This document shows, piece after piece, positions 51,207 to 59,800 of a stretch of DNA of 61,483 nucleotides. The stretch spans positions 1 to 61,483 of the forward strand of contig CACWHX010000013.1 in assembly GCA_902760845.1 (NCBI GenBank), written 5' to 3'. The notes beneath the pieces are model-generated. The model ran no database searches. It saw only the letters and a list, made by a program, of their open reading frames with translations, and was not told the DNA's origin. Each line of letters begins with the position of its first letter. Position 1 is the first letter of the stretch. The DNA is from Oscillospiraceae bacterium (lineage in GTDB: Bacteria; Bacillota; Clostridia; Oscillospirales; Oscillospiraceae). The translations under genes were made by a program, and so were the position numbers.

Positions 51207-51237
51207 GATTGCTGAAAAAACACGAGGAGGAACGCCC

Positions 51238-52071
51238 ATGAGCTACGCAGATACGCTGTTTATCCAAAACTGCCGGGATATCCTGGAGCACGGCGTCTGG
51301 GACACGGACCGCGAAGTGCGCCCCCGCTGGGAGGATGACGGCGCGCCGGCGCACACTGTCAAGAAATTCGGCATCGTAAACCGCTACAACCTTGCCGAGG
51401 AGTTCCCGCTGCTGACGCTGCGGCGCACCTATTGGAAGACCGCCGTGGACGAGCTGCTCTGGATCTGGCAGCAGAAATCCAACAACATCCACGACCTGCG
51501 CGGCCACATCTGGGACCAGTGGGCGGACGAGAACGGCTCCATCGGCAAGGCCTACGGCTATCAGCTCGGCGTGAAGCACCAGTACCCGGAAGGGGAATTC
51601 GACCAGGTGGACCGCGTGCTGTATGACCTGAAGCACAACCCCGCCTCGCGCCGGATCATGACGAACATCTATACCTTTGCCGACCTGCACGAGATGGCGC
51701 TCTATCCGTGCGCGTATTCCATGACGTTCAACGTCTCCGGCGACACCCTGAACGCGATTTTGAATCAGCGGTCGCAGGACATGCTGGCCGCAAACAACTG
51801 GAACGTCGTGCAGTACGCGGTGCTGGTGCACATGTTCGCGCAGGTGTCCGGCCTGCGGGTGGGCGAGCTGGTGCACGTCATTGCCGACGCGCACATTTAC
51901 GACCGGCACGTCCCCGTGATCGAGCAGATCATCCAAAACGAGCCGAAGCCTGCGCCGAAGTTTTTCATCGACGAGCGCGTGCGGGATTTTTATGCGTTTA
52001 CGCGCGACAGTTTCCGCGTCGAGGGCTACGAATACAGCGAGTTTACGGGAAAGATCCCGATCGCGGTATAA
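51238..52071 (+). CDS. thyA: Thymidylate synthase
   Basis: This 277-residue ThyA makes dTMP from dUMP and methylene-THF. Seen: the catalytic-cysteine loop ALYPCAYSMTFNVSGD, RSQDMLAANNWNVVQYA, HIYDRHVP and the folate loop. ATG at 51238 follows GAGGAGG. It is 12 nt upstream of folA, which recycles its dihydrofolate product. Confidence 0.95.
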   Translation: MSYADTLFIQNCRDILEHGVWDTDREVRPRWEDDGAPAHTVKKFGIVNRYNLAEEFPLLTLRRTYWKTAVDELLWIWQQKSNNIHDLRGHIWDQWADENGSIGKAYGYQLGVKHQYPEGEFDQVDRVLYDLKHNPASRRIMTNIYTFADLHEMALYPCAYSMTFNVSGDTLNAILNQRSQDMLAANNWNVVQYAVLVHMFAQVSGLRVGELVHVIADAHIYDRHVPVIEQIIQNEPKPAPKFFIDERVRDFYAFTRDSFRVEGYEYSEFTGKIPIAV

Positions 52072-52083
52072 GGAGGCGGTTTC

Positions 52084-52563
52084 ATGGAGGCCATCGTCGC
52101 CGTATATGCCGATTGGGGCATCGGCGCAAAGGGCACGCAGCCGCTGGTCATCCCGGCCGACCGCAAACGCTTTCGGGAGCTGACGGACGGCTGCGCCGTC
52201 ATCGTCGGCCGCCGCACGATGGAGGACTTTCCCGGCGGCAGACCGCTCAAGGGGCGCGTGAATCTTGTGCTCACGCGGCAGGACATCGCCATCGAGGGCG
52301 CGGCCGTGGCGCATACACCGGAGGAGGCGCTCGCCGCCGCGCGGAACTATGACCGCTGCTTCGTCATCGGCGGGGACAGTGTGTTTCGGCAGATGTTTCC
52401 CCACTTGAGCCGCGTTTTTGTGACAAAAATAGAATCCACGCCCCACTCGGACGTGTTTTTTCCCGATCTGGACGCGGACCGCGCCTGGCGCTGCGTGGCG
52501 GAAGAGCCCCGCGCGGAGCACAACGGCGTCGGCTACCGCTTCTGCGTATACGAACGTATTTAA
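52084..52563 (+). CDS. folA: Dihydrofolate reductase
   Basis: This 159-residue enzyme has IVAVYADWGIGAKGTQPLVIPADRKRF at the start (the usual acidic substrate residue aligns with the Asp of PADRK), the NADPH motif VIVGRRTME and FVIGGDSVF. It regenerates THF for thyA. AAGGAGG precedes the ATG. Confidence 0.93.
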   Translation: MEAIVAVYADWGIGAKGTQPLVIPADRKRFRELTDGCAVIVGRRTMEDFPGGRPLKGRVNLVLTRQDIAIEGAAVAHTPEEALAAARNYDRCFVIGGDSVFRQMFPHLSRVFVTKIESTPHSDVFFPDLDADRAWRCVAEEPRAEHNGVGYRFCVYERI

Positions 52564-52567
52564 AACG

Positions 52568-52608
52568 CAAGCCTGCACAATCTGAAAAGACTGTGCAGGC
52601 TTGATTTT
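52568..52608 (+). terminator. Rho-independent terminator after folA
   Basis: CAAGCCTGCACA/TGTGCAGGCTTG with a 12-nt loop, then ATTTTTG. Confidence 0.75.
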
Positions 52609-52617
52609 TGAACGTGG

Positions 52618-53454
52618 TTATTTTGTATAATACGCCAGCGCTACGCTGTCGGTGACGATTGCGGCGCAGTCGCCCATGCGCAGCGCCTCAAAGCACTGCT
52701 GCGCGCCGCCGTTGACGCGCTCGACCCGGCCGAAGCGCTCCAGCAGGCGCGCGTCGCTCTCCAGCGCCTCCATATACTGCGGGCCGGAATCGAGCATCAC
52801 CGTCTCGCCCCGGAGCCTGCCGGTGGAGGAATACCGCGTGTCTGCGCGCGTGACGAGCAGGATCTCGTTTTTCAGATACGACTCCGACACCGCGATCTGC
52901 TGCGACTGGGGCTTGAGATTTCCGTTTTCATCGCGGTTCACATCGTCGAGCGGCATCCCGCCCCAGACACAGTCCACATTGCCGGACGTGAGCTGCACGT
53001 AAACATCGTTCCGCGCGACGGCCTGAAACTGTGCCTGCCAGCCGAGTCTTTCGCACACGGCCTGCGCCAGCGCCACGTCAAAGCCGGCGAAGCCGTCCCC
53101 GTCGGCGTAGCTCATGGGGAAGCAGCTCTCGCTCACGCCGACGATCAGCGTCCGGCGCGGCACGCTGCCCACGGCGTCGAGCGCGTCGGCGTCGGCCTCA
53201 ATGGTCGTGTCGTCCGCGCCCAGCCATTCCAGCGCGAGCTTGTGCACCGTCCCGTCCGCCGAGAGGACGCGCAGCGCCGCATCGACATACACCGCGACCT
53301 GATCGTCCAGCCGATAGCCGATGCTGAACGACTCTTCTCCAAACGTTTTGAGCACGCGGTAGCTGCCCACGGTTTTGCCGCAGGCGGACAGAGACAGCAG
53401 CACCGCGCAGAGCAGCAGCAGCGCAAGGCCGCGTTTTATCACTCGTGTATGCAT
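52618..53454 (-). CDS. Lipoprotein amino-acid-binding protein with a duplicated C-terminal segment
   Basis: This protein is 278 residues with a lipoprotein signal (lipobox LSLSAC). Residues about 27-78 (SFSIGYRLDDQVAVYVDAALRVLSADG ... LEWLGAD) look like the C-terminal end of a family 3 solute-binding domain. They are followed by a complete SBP_bac_3 domain from about 92 (TLIVGVSESCFPMSYADG). No transporter genes adjoin it. It may be an extra binding protein or a sensor lipoprotein. ATG at 53454 follows GGAGTGG. Confidence 0.8.
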   Translation of the reverse strand: MHTRVIKRGLALLLLCAVLLSLSACGKTVGSYRVLKTFGEESFSIGYRLDDQVAVYVDAALRVLSADGTVHKLALEWLGADDTTIEADADALDAVGSVPRRTLIVGVSESCFPMSYADGDGFAGFDVALAQAVCERLGWQAQFQAVARNDVYVQLTSGNVDCVWGGMPLDDVNRDENGNLKPQSQQIAVSESYLKNEILLVTRADTRYSSTGRLRGETVMLDSGPQYMEALESDARLLERFGRVERVNGGAQQCFEALRMGDCAAIVTDSVALAYYTK

Positions 53455-53641
53455 AAAACCACTCCGGTCAAACATCAGAAAATACGCGCCGTGAGCTTCC
53501 ACGGCGCGTATTACTATAGCGGAACTTTTGCCGACTTACAAGAGGGAAAATGTAAATTAATTTGTTGGGAGCCGCGCGTCACGCGCCGGAGATTCGTGCA
53601 GCAGCAGGCGCTCCGATAGGCGTCCGACACGGCGCGGCCGC

Positions 53642-54190
53642 CTAGTCGTGAAAAATGTTGCGGTCAAAGAAGATGTTCTTCCCGGAAACCGACAGCGGGA
53701 TCCCCAGCCACAGGACGTTCTCGGGAAAGTCCATCTCCGCCGCGGTCTTGCCGATGGAGAACATGATCCGGCAGTCGATCCGATCCTCCGCGGCGACGGA
53801 GACGGCGGACGAGACGGCAATGCCGAGATCGACATAGTTGTACGCGCAGTGCGCGCCCGCCTGCTGACATGCCGCGCAGTTGTCAAACCCGCAGTAGCCG
53901 CAGTGCGGCACGCCGCGCGGCACCGCATCCGTTCCGATCAGGACGACGGCCTGCGCCGCGCGGACGTTGTTCGCGTCCCGGCCGTACCACGTCGGCATTT
54001 TGTCGCCCATCTCCCGCGTGCCGACGCGCTCCATCTGCTCGGCCAGCCGGTCCTTTTCCGCGCCCGTCAGCACGCAGGTGTGAACGGTGTCCTTTCCGTG
54101 CGCCTTGGGCGCCGTGCGCGCCGCGGCGCACATCCGCGCCGCCGTCTGCAGCACGGCCTGCTCCTCCAGCTGCTTGCTTTCGTAGAACAT
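53642..54190 (-). CDS. DUF2148 ferredoxin-like protein
   Basis: This 182-residue protein has the DUF2148 cysteine cluster (HCGYCGFDNCAACQQAGAHCAYNYVDLGIAVSSA) expected to hold a metal or Fe-S centre. ATG at 54190 follows AAAGGAGG. It is a single gene under a promoter overlapped by a 31-bp palindrome, so it is probably tightly repressed. Function is unknown. Confidence 0.85.
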   Translation of the reverse strand: MFYESKQLEEQAVLQTAARMCAAARTAPKAHGKDTVHTCVLTGAEKDRLAEQMERVGTREMGDKMPTWYGRDANNVRAAQAVVLIGTDAVPRGVPHCGYCGFDNCAACQQAGAHCAYNYVDLGIAVSSAVSVAAEDRIDCRIMFSIGKTAAEMDFPENVLWLGIPLSVSGKNIFFDRNIFHD

Positions 54191-54210
54191 ATTGAAAACC
54201 TCCTTTATAA

Positions 54211-54241
54211 CTGTGTACATACACTGTGTATGTACACAGTA
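54211..54241. promoter_or_regulatory. 31-bp perfect palindromic operator
   Basis: ACTGTGTACATACAC, one central T, and the exact complement arm. It overlaps the -10 box (TACTGT on the minus strand, 54237-54242) of a promoter with TTGACA at 54260-54265, placing a dimeric repressor over the transcription start of the DUF2148 gene. Confidence 0.75.
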
Positions 54242-54265
54242 ACAGAAGCCGCACGATCTGTCAAG
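54237..54265 (-). promoter_or_regulatory. Promoter of the DUF2148 gene
   Basis: TTGACA (54260-54265), a 17-nt spacer and TACTGT (54237-54242) on the minus strand. Confidence 0.6.
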
Positions 54266-54332
54266 CGGTTTTTAAAATTTTTTTCGGGGCGGGTCCGACC
54301 GCGCGGACCCGCCCCGACAGAAAAACAGGCTG

Positions 54333-55115
54333 TTATTGCTCGTTGTACCGCGACAGAAACTGCTTCGTGCGCTCCTGCTGCGTCGCGCCGAAGAGCTGCT
54401 CCGGCGTGCCCTGCTCGACGATGACGCCGTCGTCCATGAAGATGACCCGGTCGGCCACGTCGCGCGCGAACGCCATCTCGTGCGTCACGATAATCATCGT
54501 CATATGCCGCTCAGCCAGCGAGCGGATGACCTTTAGCACCTCGCCGGTGAGCTCCGGATCGAGCGCGGAGGTCGGCTCGTCGAAGCAGAGAATGTCCGGC
54601 TCCAGAATCAGCGCGCGGGCGATTGCAACACGCTGCTGCTGCCCGCCGGAGAGCTGATGCGGATAGTAATCCGCGCGGTCGGCGAGACCGACCTGCTCCA
54701 GCAGACCGCGCGCGCGCCGCTCGATTTCCGCCTGCGACGTCCTGCGGTCGGGCGCGTCCTGCCGCCCGTTCAAATGCAGCTGCGGCGCGAGCATGATGTT
54801 GTGCAGCGCCGTATACTGCGGAAACAGGTTGAAGGACTGAAACACCAGCCCGAAATGCAGCCGCGCGGCGCGCACCTCGCGGTCGGAGCGCTTTTTCTGC
54901 TCCGGCGCGTCCAGCAGCGTCTCGCCGTTGACGACGATGCGGCCCTCGTCGGTCGTCTCCAGAAAGTTGAGGCAGCGCAGCAGCGTCGTCTTTCCGCTGC
55001 CGGACGAGCCGATGACCGCAAGCGTCTCGCCCTGCTCCAGCGTGAAGTCGATGCCCTTGAGAATTTCCGTCTTGTCAAAGGATTTGCGGATGTTTGTCAC
55101 TTCCAGAATCGCCAT
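54333..55115 (-). CDS. Polar amino-acid ABC transporter, ATPase
   Basis: This 260-residue ATPase has Walker [13 protein letters not shown], signature LSGGQQQR, Walker [15 protein letters not shown] and the H-loop THEM. It is of the GlnQ/HisP class and powers amino-acid uptake with the permease and binding protein just upstream in the same unit. ATG follows GAGGAGG. Confidence 0.95.
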   Translation of the reverse strand: MAILEVTNIRKSFDKTEILKGIDFTLEQGETLAVIGSSGSGKTTLLRCLNFLETTDEGRIVVNGETLLDAPEQKKRSDREVRAARLHFGLVFQSFNLFPQYTALHNIMLAPQLHLNGRQDAPDRRTSQAEIERRARGLLEQVGLADRADYYPHQLSGGQQQRVAIARALILEPDILCFDEPTSALDPELTGEVLKVIRSLAERHMTMIIVTHEMAFARDVADRVIFMDDGVIVEQGTPEQLFGATQQERTKQFLSRYNEQ

Positions 55116-55131
55116 GTCTGCACGCCTCCTC

Positions 55132-55815
55132 TCAGCGGAAATAATCCAGGCGCCGCTCCAGGCCCCGGAGCAGCACGGTCAGCACGCCGGTGAAGATGAG
55201 ATAATAAAACGCCGTGAAAAACAGCGGCCAGATGACGCCGGAGATGCCGGACCGGCCCTTCATGAACGCCTGCCCGGCCCAGATGATCTCCTGCAGGGCG
55301 ATGATGCGGGCGAGGGAGGTGTCCTTCACGAGGGTGATGATCTCGTTCGACATGGGCGGCACAATGCGCTTGACGACCTGCAGAAGCGTCACCTTGAAAA
55401 AGATCTGCGTGCGCGTCATGCCCAGCACAAGGCCCGCCTCCTGCTGGCCGCGCGGCACGCTCTGGATGCCGCCGCGGTAAATTTCGGAGAAATAGCAGGC
55501 ATAGTTGAAGATAAACGCGATGGCCGCCGCGAGGAACCGCCCCGACTCTCCGCTGCCCCAGATGGGATTGTGCCACACGAGCCCGGGGAAGTAGTAGATG
55601 ATGAGCAGCTGGATCATCAGCGGCGTACCGCGCACGATCCACACGATCAGGCGCGTGAGCCAGCTCAGCGGCCGGAAGCGCGACATGGAGCCGAACGCGA
55701 TGATGAGTCCCAGAGGGATCGCGCCGACGGCTGTGACGAAAAAGAGCCTGAGCGTCTGCAGAAAGCCGACGTTCAGCGCATCCAGCACGATGGGAAGCTG
55801 TTGTTGAAAGGTCAT
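55132..55815 (-). CDS. Polar amino-acid ABC transporter, permease
   Basis: This 227-residue permease has about five membrane helices and the HisM-type EAA loop ([23 protein letters not shown]). It is second in the binding protein-permease-ATPase unit. A hairpin at about 55890-55915 (GAGCGG/CCGCTC type) between the binding-protein and permease genes may set relative expression. Confidence 0.93.
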   Translation of the reverse strand: MTFQQQLPIVLDALNVGFLQTLRLFFVTAVGAIPLGLIIAFGSMSRFRPLSWLTRLIVWIVRGTPLMIQLLIIYYFPGLVWHNPIWGSGESGRFLAAAIAFIFNYACYFSEIYRGGIQSVPRGQQEAGLVLGMTRTQIFFKVTLLQVVKRIVPPMSNEIITLVKDTSLARIIALQEIIWAGQAFMKGRSGISGVIWPLFFTAFYYLIFTGVLTVLLRGLERRLDYFR

Positions 55816-55948
55816 AACTGCGGCCTCTTTCTATGTTGATAGGCGCGAGGATCAAGCGGGAGCGCGGGGTAGACAGGCGCGCATAGACAGAGAGCGGCTT
55901 TCACCGCTCCCTGTCGGTAAATTGGAGGAAGATGGATAAGAAACGAAG

Positions 55949-56788
55949 TTACTTGATGAGTGCGGCCTGCACGCCGTAGGTTTCGGCGATGGTCTCGGCG
56001 GTGCCGTCCGCAACGGCGGCCGCGAAGAACGTATTGAAGGCGGCGACAAGGTCGCTGCCCTGCCGGAAGCCGACGCCGTAGAGCTCCTCGGTGAGCGATA
56101 CGGTGTAGGTCAGATTGGCGTAGCTGGTGCCCTCGCCCACCATGGCGGCGGCCATCAGAGAGTCGATGATGCAGGCGTCGGAGTTGCCGGCGGCGACCTC
56201 CATCAGCGCGGCGGCCTGCGTCTGCACCGGGGTGTAGGTCAGGCCGAGCTCCTCGGCCGCTGCCTCGCCGGCGCTGCCGGCCTCGACCGCAAAGCTCAGC
56301 TCCGCCAGGCTGTCCGTGTCCTGATACTGGTCGGCCACGTCGGCCTTCACAACGACGACCTGCGCGTTGTTGCAATAGGCGTCGCCGCAGTCCATGGCGC
56401 TCTTGACCTCATCGGTGAGCGTCATGCCGTTCCAGATGCAGTCCACGCTTTTGCCGTTGAGCTCCATGATCTTGTTGTCCCAGTCGATCTCGACAAACTC
56501 CACGTCCACGCCGATGCTCTCGGCAAAGGCCCTGGCCATATCGGCGTCAAAGCCGACCCATTCGCCGGATTCGTCCTTGTAGTCCATCGGCTCAAAGTCC
56601 GTGATGCCGACGACGAGGGTGCCCTTGTCCTGCACGTAGGCGAGGTCGCTTTCGACCGCCGTGTCCGGCGCGGCCGTTTCGGCGGCGTCGCTGCCGCTGC
56701 CGCTGTCGTTGGTCTTGCTGCATGCCGCGAGCGCGAAGCACAGCGCCAGCGCGAGCGCCAACGCAAGAATGCGGGTAGTCTTTTTCAT
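55949..56788 (-). CDS. Polar amino-acid ABC transporter, binding lipoprotein
   Basis: This 279-residue SBP_bac_3 protein has a lipoprotein signal (ALCFALAACSK) and starts LVVGITDFEPMDYKDESGEWVGFDADMAR, typical of glutamine/cystine/arginine binders. It is first gene of the ABC unit. ATG at 56788 follows GAGGAGA. Specificity is unresolved. Confidence 0.93.
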   Translation of the reverse strand: MKKTTRILALALALALCFALAACSKTNDSGSGSDAAETAAPDTAVESDLAYVQDKGTLVVGITDFEPMDYKDESGEWVGFDADMARAFAESIGVDVEFVEIDWDNKIMELNGKSVDCIWNGMTLTDEVKSAMDCGDAYCNNAQVVVVKADVADQYQDTDSLAELSFAVEAGSAGEAAAEELGLTYTPVQTQAAALMEVAAGNSDACIIDSLMAAAMVGEGTSYANLTYTVSLTEELYGVGFRQGSDLVAAFNTFFAAAVADGTAETIAETYGVQAALIK

Positions 56789-57002
56789 AATCGTCTCCTC
56801 ATTGCGTTTCCGGCCGTCGGGCCGGAGAATTTTGCGGCTGCGCTCCAGTAGAAGCTGCCACGCTGCTATATTACCACATTAGCACGATAAAGCAAGAGGG
56901 AAACGACCGTTTTACGGTGCAATTTCTGCACAGCTGAAACCTGCGCACAGCCCCGCCCGCATGCGCGCCGACCAGCCGAGGGCGATGGAGCGTGCGTAAT
57001 GC
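56789..57002. other. Upstream region of the ABC unit
   Basis: About 210 nt between the binding-protein start and the first terminator hairpin. It should carry the ABC promoter, but no convincing -35/-10 pair was found. It contains no supported gene. Confidence 0.3.
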
Positions 57003-57031
57003 AAAAGAGAGCCGCTTTGCGGCTCTCTTTT
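57003..57031. terminator. Terminator hairpin, left copy flanking repeat element 4
   Basis: AAAAGAGAGCCGC, loop TTT, GCGGCTCTCTTTT. The stem is repeated at 57235-57263 with a different loop. Confidence 0.65.
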
Positions 57032-57035
57032 GACA

Positions 57036-57230
57036 GCCTGTCAAAAAAAGCCTCGCAGAGTTCGCGCCCGGAGGCGCGAATGGAATCCAATCATTTTTGC
57101 CGCGCGGCTTCGCCGTGGGGCAAAAATACTTCTCGCGGAATGGATTGCCCTCCTATCGCGAATCGCATTCGCGAACGAGGGCAAGGACAGCGTAAGCTCC
57201 TCCTGTCGAAAAACGAGTTTTTCGACAGGC
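57036..57230 (+). repeat. Structured GCCTGTC element, full copy 4
   Basis: It extends from GCCTGTCAAAAAAA to TTTTTCGACAGGC and is over 85 percent identical by eye to copy 1. All hairpins are kept. The segment GAATGCAGCGCAAACCCCG of copy 1 is changed to GACAGCGTAAGCTCCT here. Confidence 0.85.
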
Positions 57231-57234
57231 TCGC

Positions 57235-57263
57235 AAAAGAGAGCCGCGCAGCGGCTCTCTTTT
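57235..57263 (-). terminator. Terminator hairpin, right copy flanking repeat element 4
   Basis: AAAAGAGAGCCGC, loop GCA, GCGGCTCTCTTTT, 2 nt beyond the stop of the DUF126 gene. On the minus strand it ends the aconitase-X transcript. Confidence 0.65.
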
Positions 57264-57265
57264 GA

Positions 57266-57709
57266 TTATCCGGTGACTTCGACGACGCCGTCCTCCCGGA
57301 CGGTGAGCGTCATGCCGTCTTTGACGTAGGCGAGGAAGTCCTCGCCGAGCCGGTCGATGACCGGCATTTCCGCCTCCGTCCAGACGGCGCCGAGGATCGC
57401 TCCGGCCGCCGCCAGCGAGTCGATGGACTCGGAAAACAGCATACAGGCCGGCTGCTTGCCGATCTTACAGACGGTGTACAGCACCATGCCGCCGGTGGTG
57501 GAGCCGATTGTCATCGGCAGGCAGAGCGCCTTGCCGAGCATGGGCTTTTTATAGAGGTCGGCGTTGTTCTGGTCGCCGCACTTGACCTTTTTGTCGCCGA
57601 ACTGGATCGCCATCTGATAGGAGGCGAGGGTGTTGAAGCCGCCGCGCGAGACGAGCGCCTCCGCCGTGCAGCTGCCCGGAACGATGACGCGGCCCTGAAA
57701 GGTTTTCAT
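57266..57709 (-). CDS. Aconitase-X small (swivelling, DUF126) subunit
   Basis: This 147-residue protein begins MKTFQGRVIVPGSCTAEALVSRGGFN and has the swivelling-domain pattern of AcnX type II small subunits. It pairs with the large subunit whose gene overlaps by 4 nt (ATGA). Known AcnX enzymes dehydrate cis-3-hydroxy-L-proline or mevalonate 5-phosphate. Confidence 0.88.
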   Translation of the reverse strand: MKTFQGRVIVPGSCTAEALVSRGGFNTLASYQMAIQFGDKKVKCGDQNNADLYKKPMLGKALCLPMTIGSTTGGMVLYTVCKIGKQPACMLFSESIDSLAAAGAILGAVWTEAEMPVIDRLGEDFLAYVKDGMTLTVREDGVVEVTG

Positions 57710-58989
57710 TGCTTGCCCTCCTTCCCGGTCGTGATGATGCGCAGGATCTCCGGTTCCGTATAATACCGCGCGCTGGTGTAGGTGCGCAGCTTGTTGGACG
57801 AGGTGATGACGGCCTTGCGCTTGCAGAGCGGGTTGTTCATATACATAAGCGGACAGATGTAGCTGAGCACGACGCCGGATCTTTTGAGCTTTTTCGCATG
57901 CGGCGTCTTTTCAAATTCCCGGATCACAGGGGTGGACGCGGTGAACACCGTGGGGACGGTGACCTTCCGCAGCCCGTTTTGCTTCAGCGCGTCCTGGATG
58001 CGCTGCGTCCAGTCTGTGAGCTGCTGCAGCGTCAGGTGCGGGCAGCCGATGAAGCAGAGCGCCGGGGCGGCGTCGGGATTTTTCCACACCACGGGATAGC
58101 TCGCCTTGACGCGCGCGAGTTCCGCGTCGTCGATCACATAGACCCGCGCGTTTTCGCGGATGAGGGCCTCGCCCTGCTGCACGGCCTCCGGCGTGAGATG
58201 CTCGATGTGATACAGTCCCACCGCGCCGTTTGAGGCCGTCGCCGCGCCGAAATCCTTCAGATAGCCGCAGACCTCGTCGGTCAGATCCGTGCCGAGCCAC
58301 CGGTCCAGCCCCCTGACGTACGGAACGTCCTCCAGGACCTTCATGCCGATGGCCGAGCCGAGCAGCTGCGCCTCCGGCTTTTCGCTGCACCGCACCTCGA
58401 CGATCCAGTCCGCCTTGCGCCCGTCGTCGGTCAACAGGCCAAATTCCGGCACGAAGCCCGCGATGGAGCCCATCAGCTCAATGATGCCGGAGTTGCGGTT
58501 GCACCGCGCGCCGAGCACGGAGTTGGCGTACACGACCGCCGAGGACTCCGCCCACGAGAGCACGTCGCCCTGCCTGGGGGTGTTGCCGACCTGTGGGAGA
58601 TAGCCGGTGCAGGTGTAGCTGTCGTCCCCGATGACGCCGAACTGCTCCAGCTGCGCCTCGTACCGGTCCTGATGGGTGTACATGATTTTTTTGAACACAA
58701 TGTCCTCCAGCAGACTGCTGGGGACGTGCTTGTCCAGCGGGCGGGGGTCGGCGGTGAACTTCTGCCCGCTCACCAGTCCGGCGTCCAGCAGCTCCTGATA
58801 GAGATCATAGAGCGGCGTGAGCGCCTTCAGGCCGAAGCTGATGACCGTGTGGCCGTACTCGGAGGTGACCGGCACCATCCGCGCCGCGTCAAAGGCGTTG
58901 CCGTACATGACAAGGGTCTTTACGACCTTGGCCATGGCCTCGCCCTTTTCGCCGTCGAGCAGCGCCTGCTGTTCGGGTGTCAGAACCAT
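57706..58989 (-). CDS. Aconitase-X catalytic (DUF521) subunit
   Basis: This 427-residue protein starts MVLTPEQQALLDGEKGEAMAK. The Fe-S cysteine regions (SVLGARCNRNSG, FIGCPHLTL and SYICPLMYMNNP) match AcnX dehydratases. Mevalonate genes are absent and the non-mevalonate pathway is present, so cis-3-hydroxyproline is the likelier substrate. ATG at 58989 is 9 nt from AGGAAG; ATG at 58995 is closer than usual. Confidence 0.88.
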   Translation of the reverse strand: MVLTPEQQALLDGEKGEAMAKVVKTLVMYGNAFDAARMVPVTSEYGHTVISFGLKALTPLYDLYQELLDAGLVSGQKFTADPRPLDKHVPSSLLEDIVFKKIMYTHQDRYEAQLEQFGVIGDDSYTCTGYLPQVGNTPRQGDVLSWAESSAVVYANSVLGARCNRNSGIIELMGSIAGFVPEFGLLTDDGRKADWIVEVRCSEKPEAQLLGSAIGMKVLEDVPYVRGLDRWLGTDLTDEVCGYLKDFGAATASNGAVGLYHIEHLTPEAVQQGEALIRENARVYVIDDAELARVKASYPVVWKNPDAAPALCFIGCPHLTLQQLTDWTQRIQDALKQNGLRKVTVPTVFTASTPVIREFEKTPHAKKLKRSGVVLSYICPLMYMNNPLCKRKAVITSSNKLRTYTSARYYTEPEILRIITTGKEGKQ

Positions 58990-59131
58990 AACCATACACT
59001 TCCTTTCTGCAAAACGTTTGAAAAGTTCCCTTGAGAATGATATACCACGAAATGGGCAGATCCGCAATAGACAATCTTGCGCGCGCGGCGCGGGCGGTGT
59101 ATAATCATACGCCGAAGAGGAGGGATGCCGG

Positions 59132-59797
59132 GTGGACGTTCAGGTGCTGCGCGCCACGGAGACGTGGCAGCAGGCGGGCGCGTACTATGTGCGCATTCAG
59201 GCGATGGCGCGGCAGCATCACATCACGCTGCGGCAGGAGTTTGATGCGCACGACGGGCCGGACAGCCGCTACATCGTGCTGCTGGACGCGGATTTTCCGG
59301 TGGCGACGTGCAGGCTCTACCCGCTTTCGGACGAGGCGGTGATGCTGGGTCGCGTCGTGGTGCTGCCGGAATATCGCGGGCAGGGCCTCGGCCGCCGCGC
59401 GGTGCTGGAGGCGGAGGCGTGGGCGCGCGAGCTGGGCTATCGCACCGCGGTGCTGGAGAGCCGGGACGTAGCCGTCGGCTTTTACGAGGCGCTCGGCTAC
59501 ACGGCGGACCGGACGCGCGTGGTGCAAAACACCTTCACCTGCATCCATATGGAAAAAAGCTGCCGGAATGACAGCCGGGTTTCGGCGTTTTTCTCCTTGA
59601 CAAGCCGCGCCGGCGCGGCTACAATACAGACAGCAAAAGGGAGTAGCCCATATCCGGATGGATATGATGCGGCGACGTCAATACGGCCACGGGCCCGTTT
59701 CCGCATTGAAAGAGTGCAAGACTTTTGCCGCGGACAACGTGCGCGGCAAAAGTCTTTTTTTATTTGCCGGCAAACGGATACTGTTAGAAAAGGATGA
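59132..59797 (+). CDS. GNAT N-acetyltransferase with an apparently frameshifted 3' end
   Basis: Residues 1-142 are a complete ElaA-like GNAT domain (VVVLPEYRGQGLGRRAVLEAEAWA, NTFTCIHMEKS). The start is GTG at 59132 after GAGGAGGG. After HMEKS the open frame runs 78 more codons through a promoter, a riboswitch and a terminator, which is not protein-like. One extra A, or a -1 slip, in the A6 run at 59552-59557 gives HMEKKLPE and a stop at 59569-59571, the likely true end. The substrate is unknown. Confidence 0.75.
   Translation: MDVQVLRATETWQQAGAYYVRIQAMARQHHITLRQEFDAHDGPDSRYIVLLDADFPVATCRLYPLSDEAVMLGRVVVLPEYRGQGLGRRAVLEAEAWARELGYRTAVLESRDVAVGFYEALGYTADRTRVVQNTFTCIHMEKSCRNDSRVSAFFSLTSRAGAATIQTAKGSSPYPDGYDAATSIRPRARFRIERVQDFCRGQRARQKSFFICRQTDTVRKG
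59597..59625 (+). promoter_or_regulatory. Promoter of the riboswitch-permease transcript
   Basis: TTGACA (59597-59602), 17-nt spacer, TACAAT (59620-59625); start of transcription about 59632, just before the aptamer. Confidence 0.75.
59634..59718 (+). promoter_or_regulatory. yybP-ykoY manganese riboswitch aptamer
   Basis: The 5' loop AAAAGGGAGTAGCCC (59636-59650), and GCGACGTCAATACGG (59672-59686) followed by GGGCCCG, are the two conserved loops of the yybP-ykoY family, which binds Mn2+. It begins a few nt after the transcription start and is joined to a rho-independent terminator as expression platform. Confidence 0.85.
59719..59762 (+). terminator. Riboswitch expression-platform terminator
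   Basis: AGACTTTTGCCGCG pairs with CGCGGCAAAAGTCT (59742-59755) around a 9-nt loop, followed by TTTTTTAT. Mn2+ binding is expected to favour the antiterminated form, as in known family members. Confidence 0.8.
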
Positions 59798-59800
59798 TGT

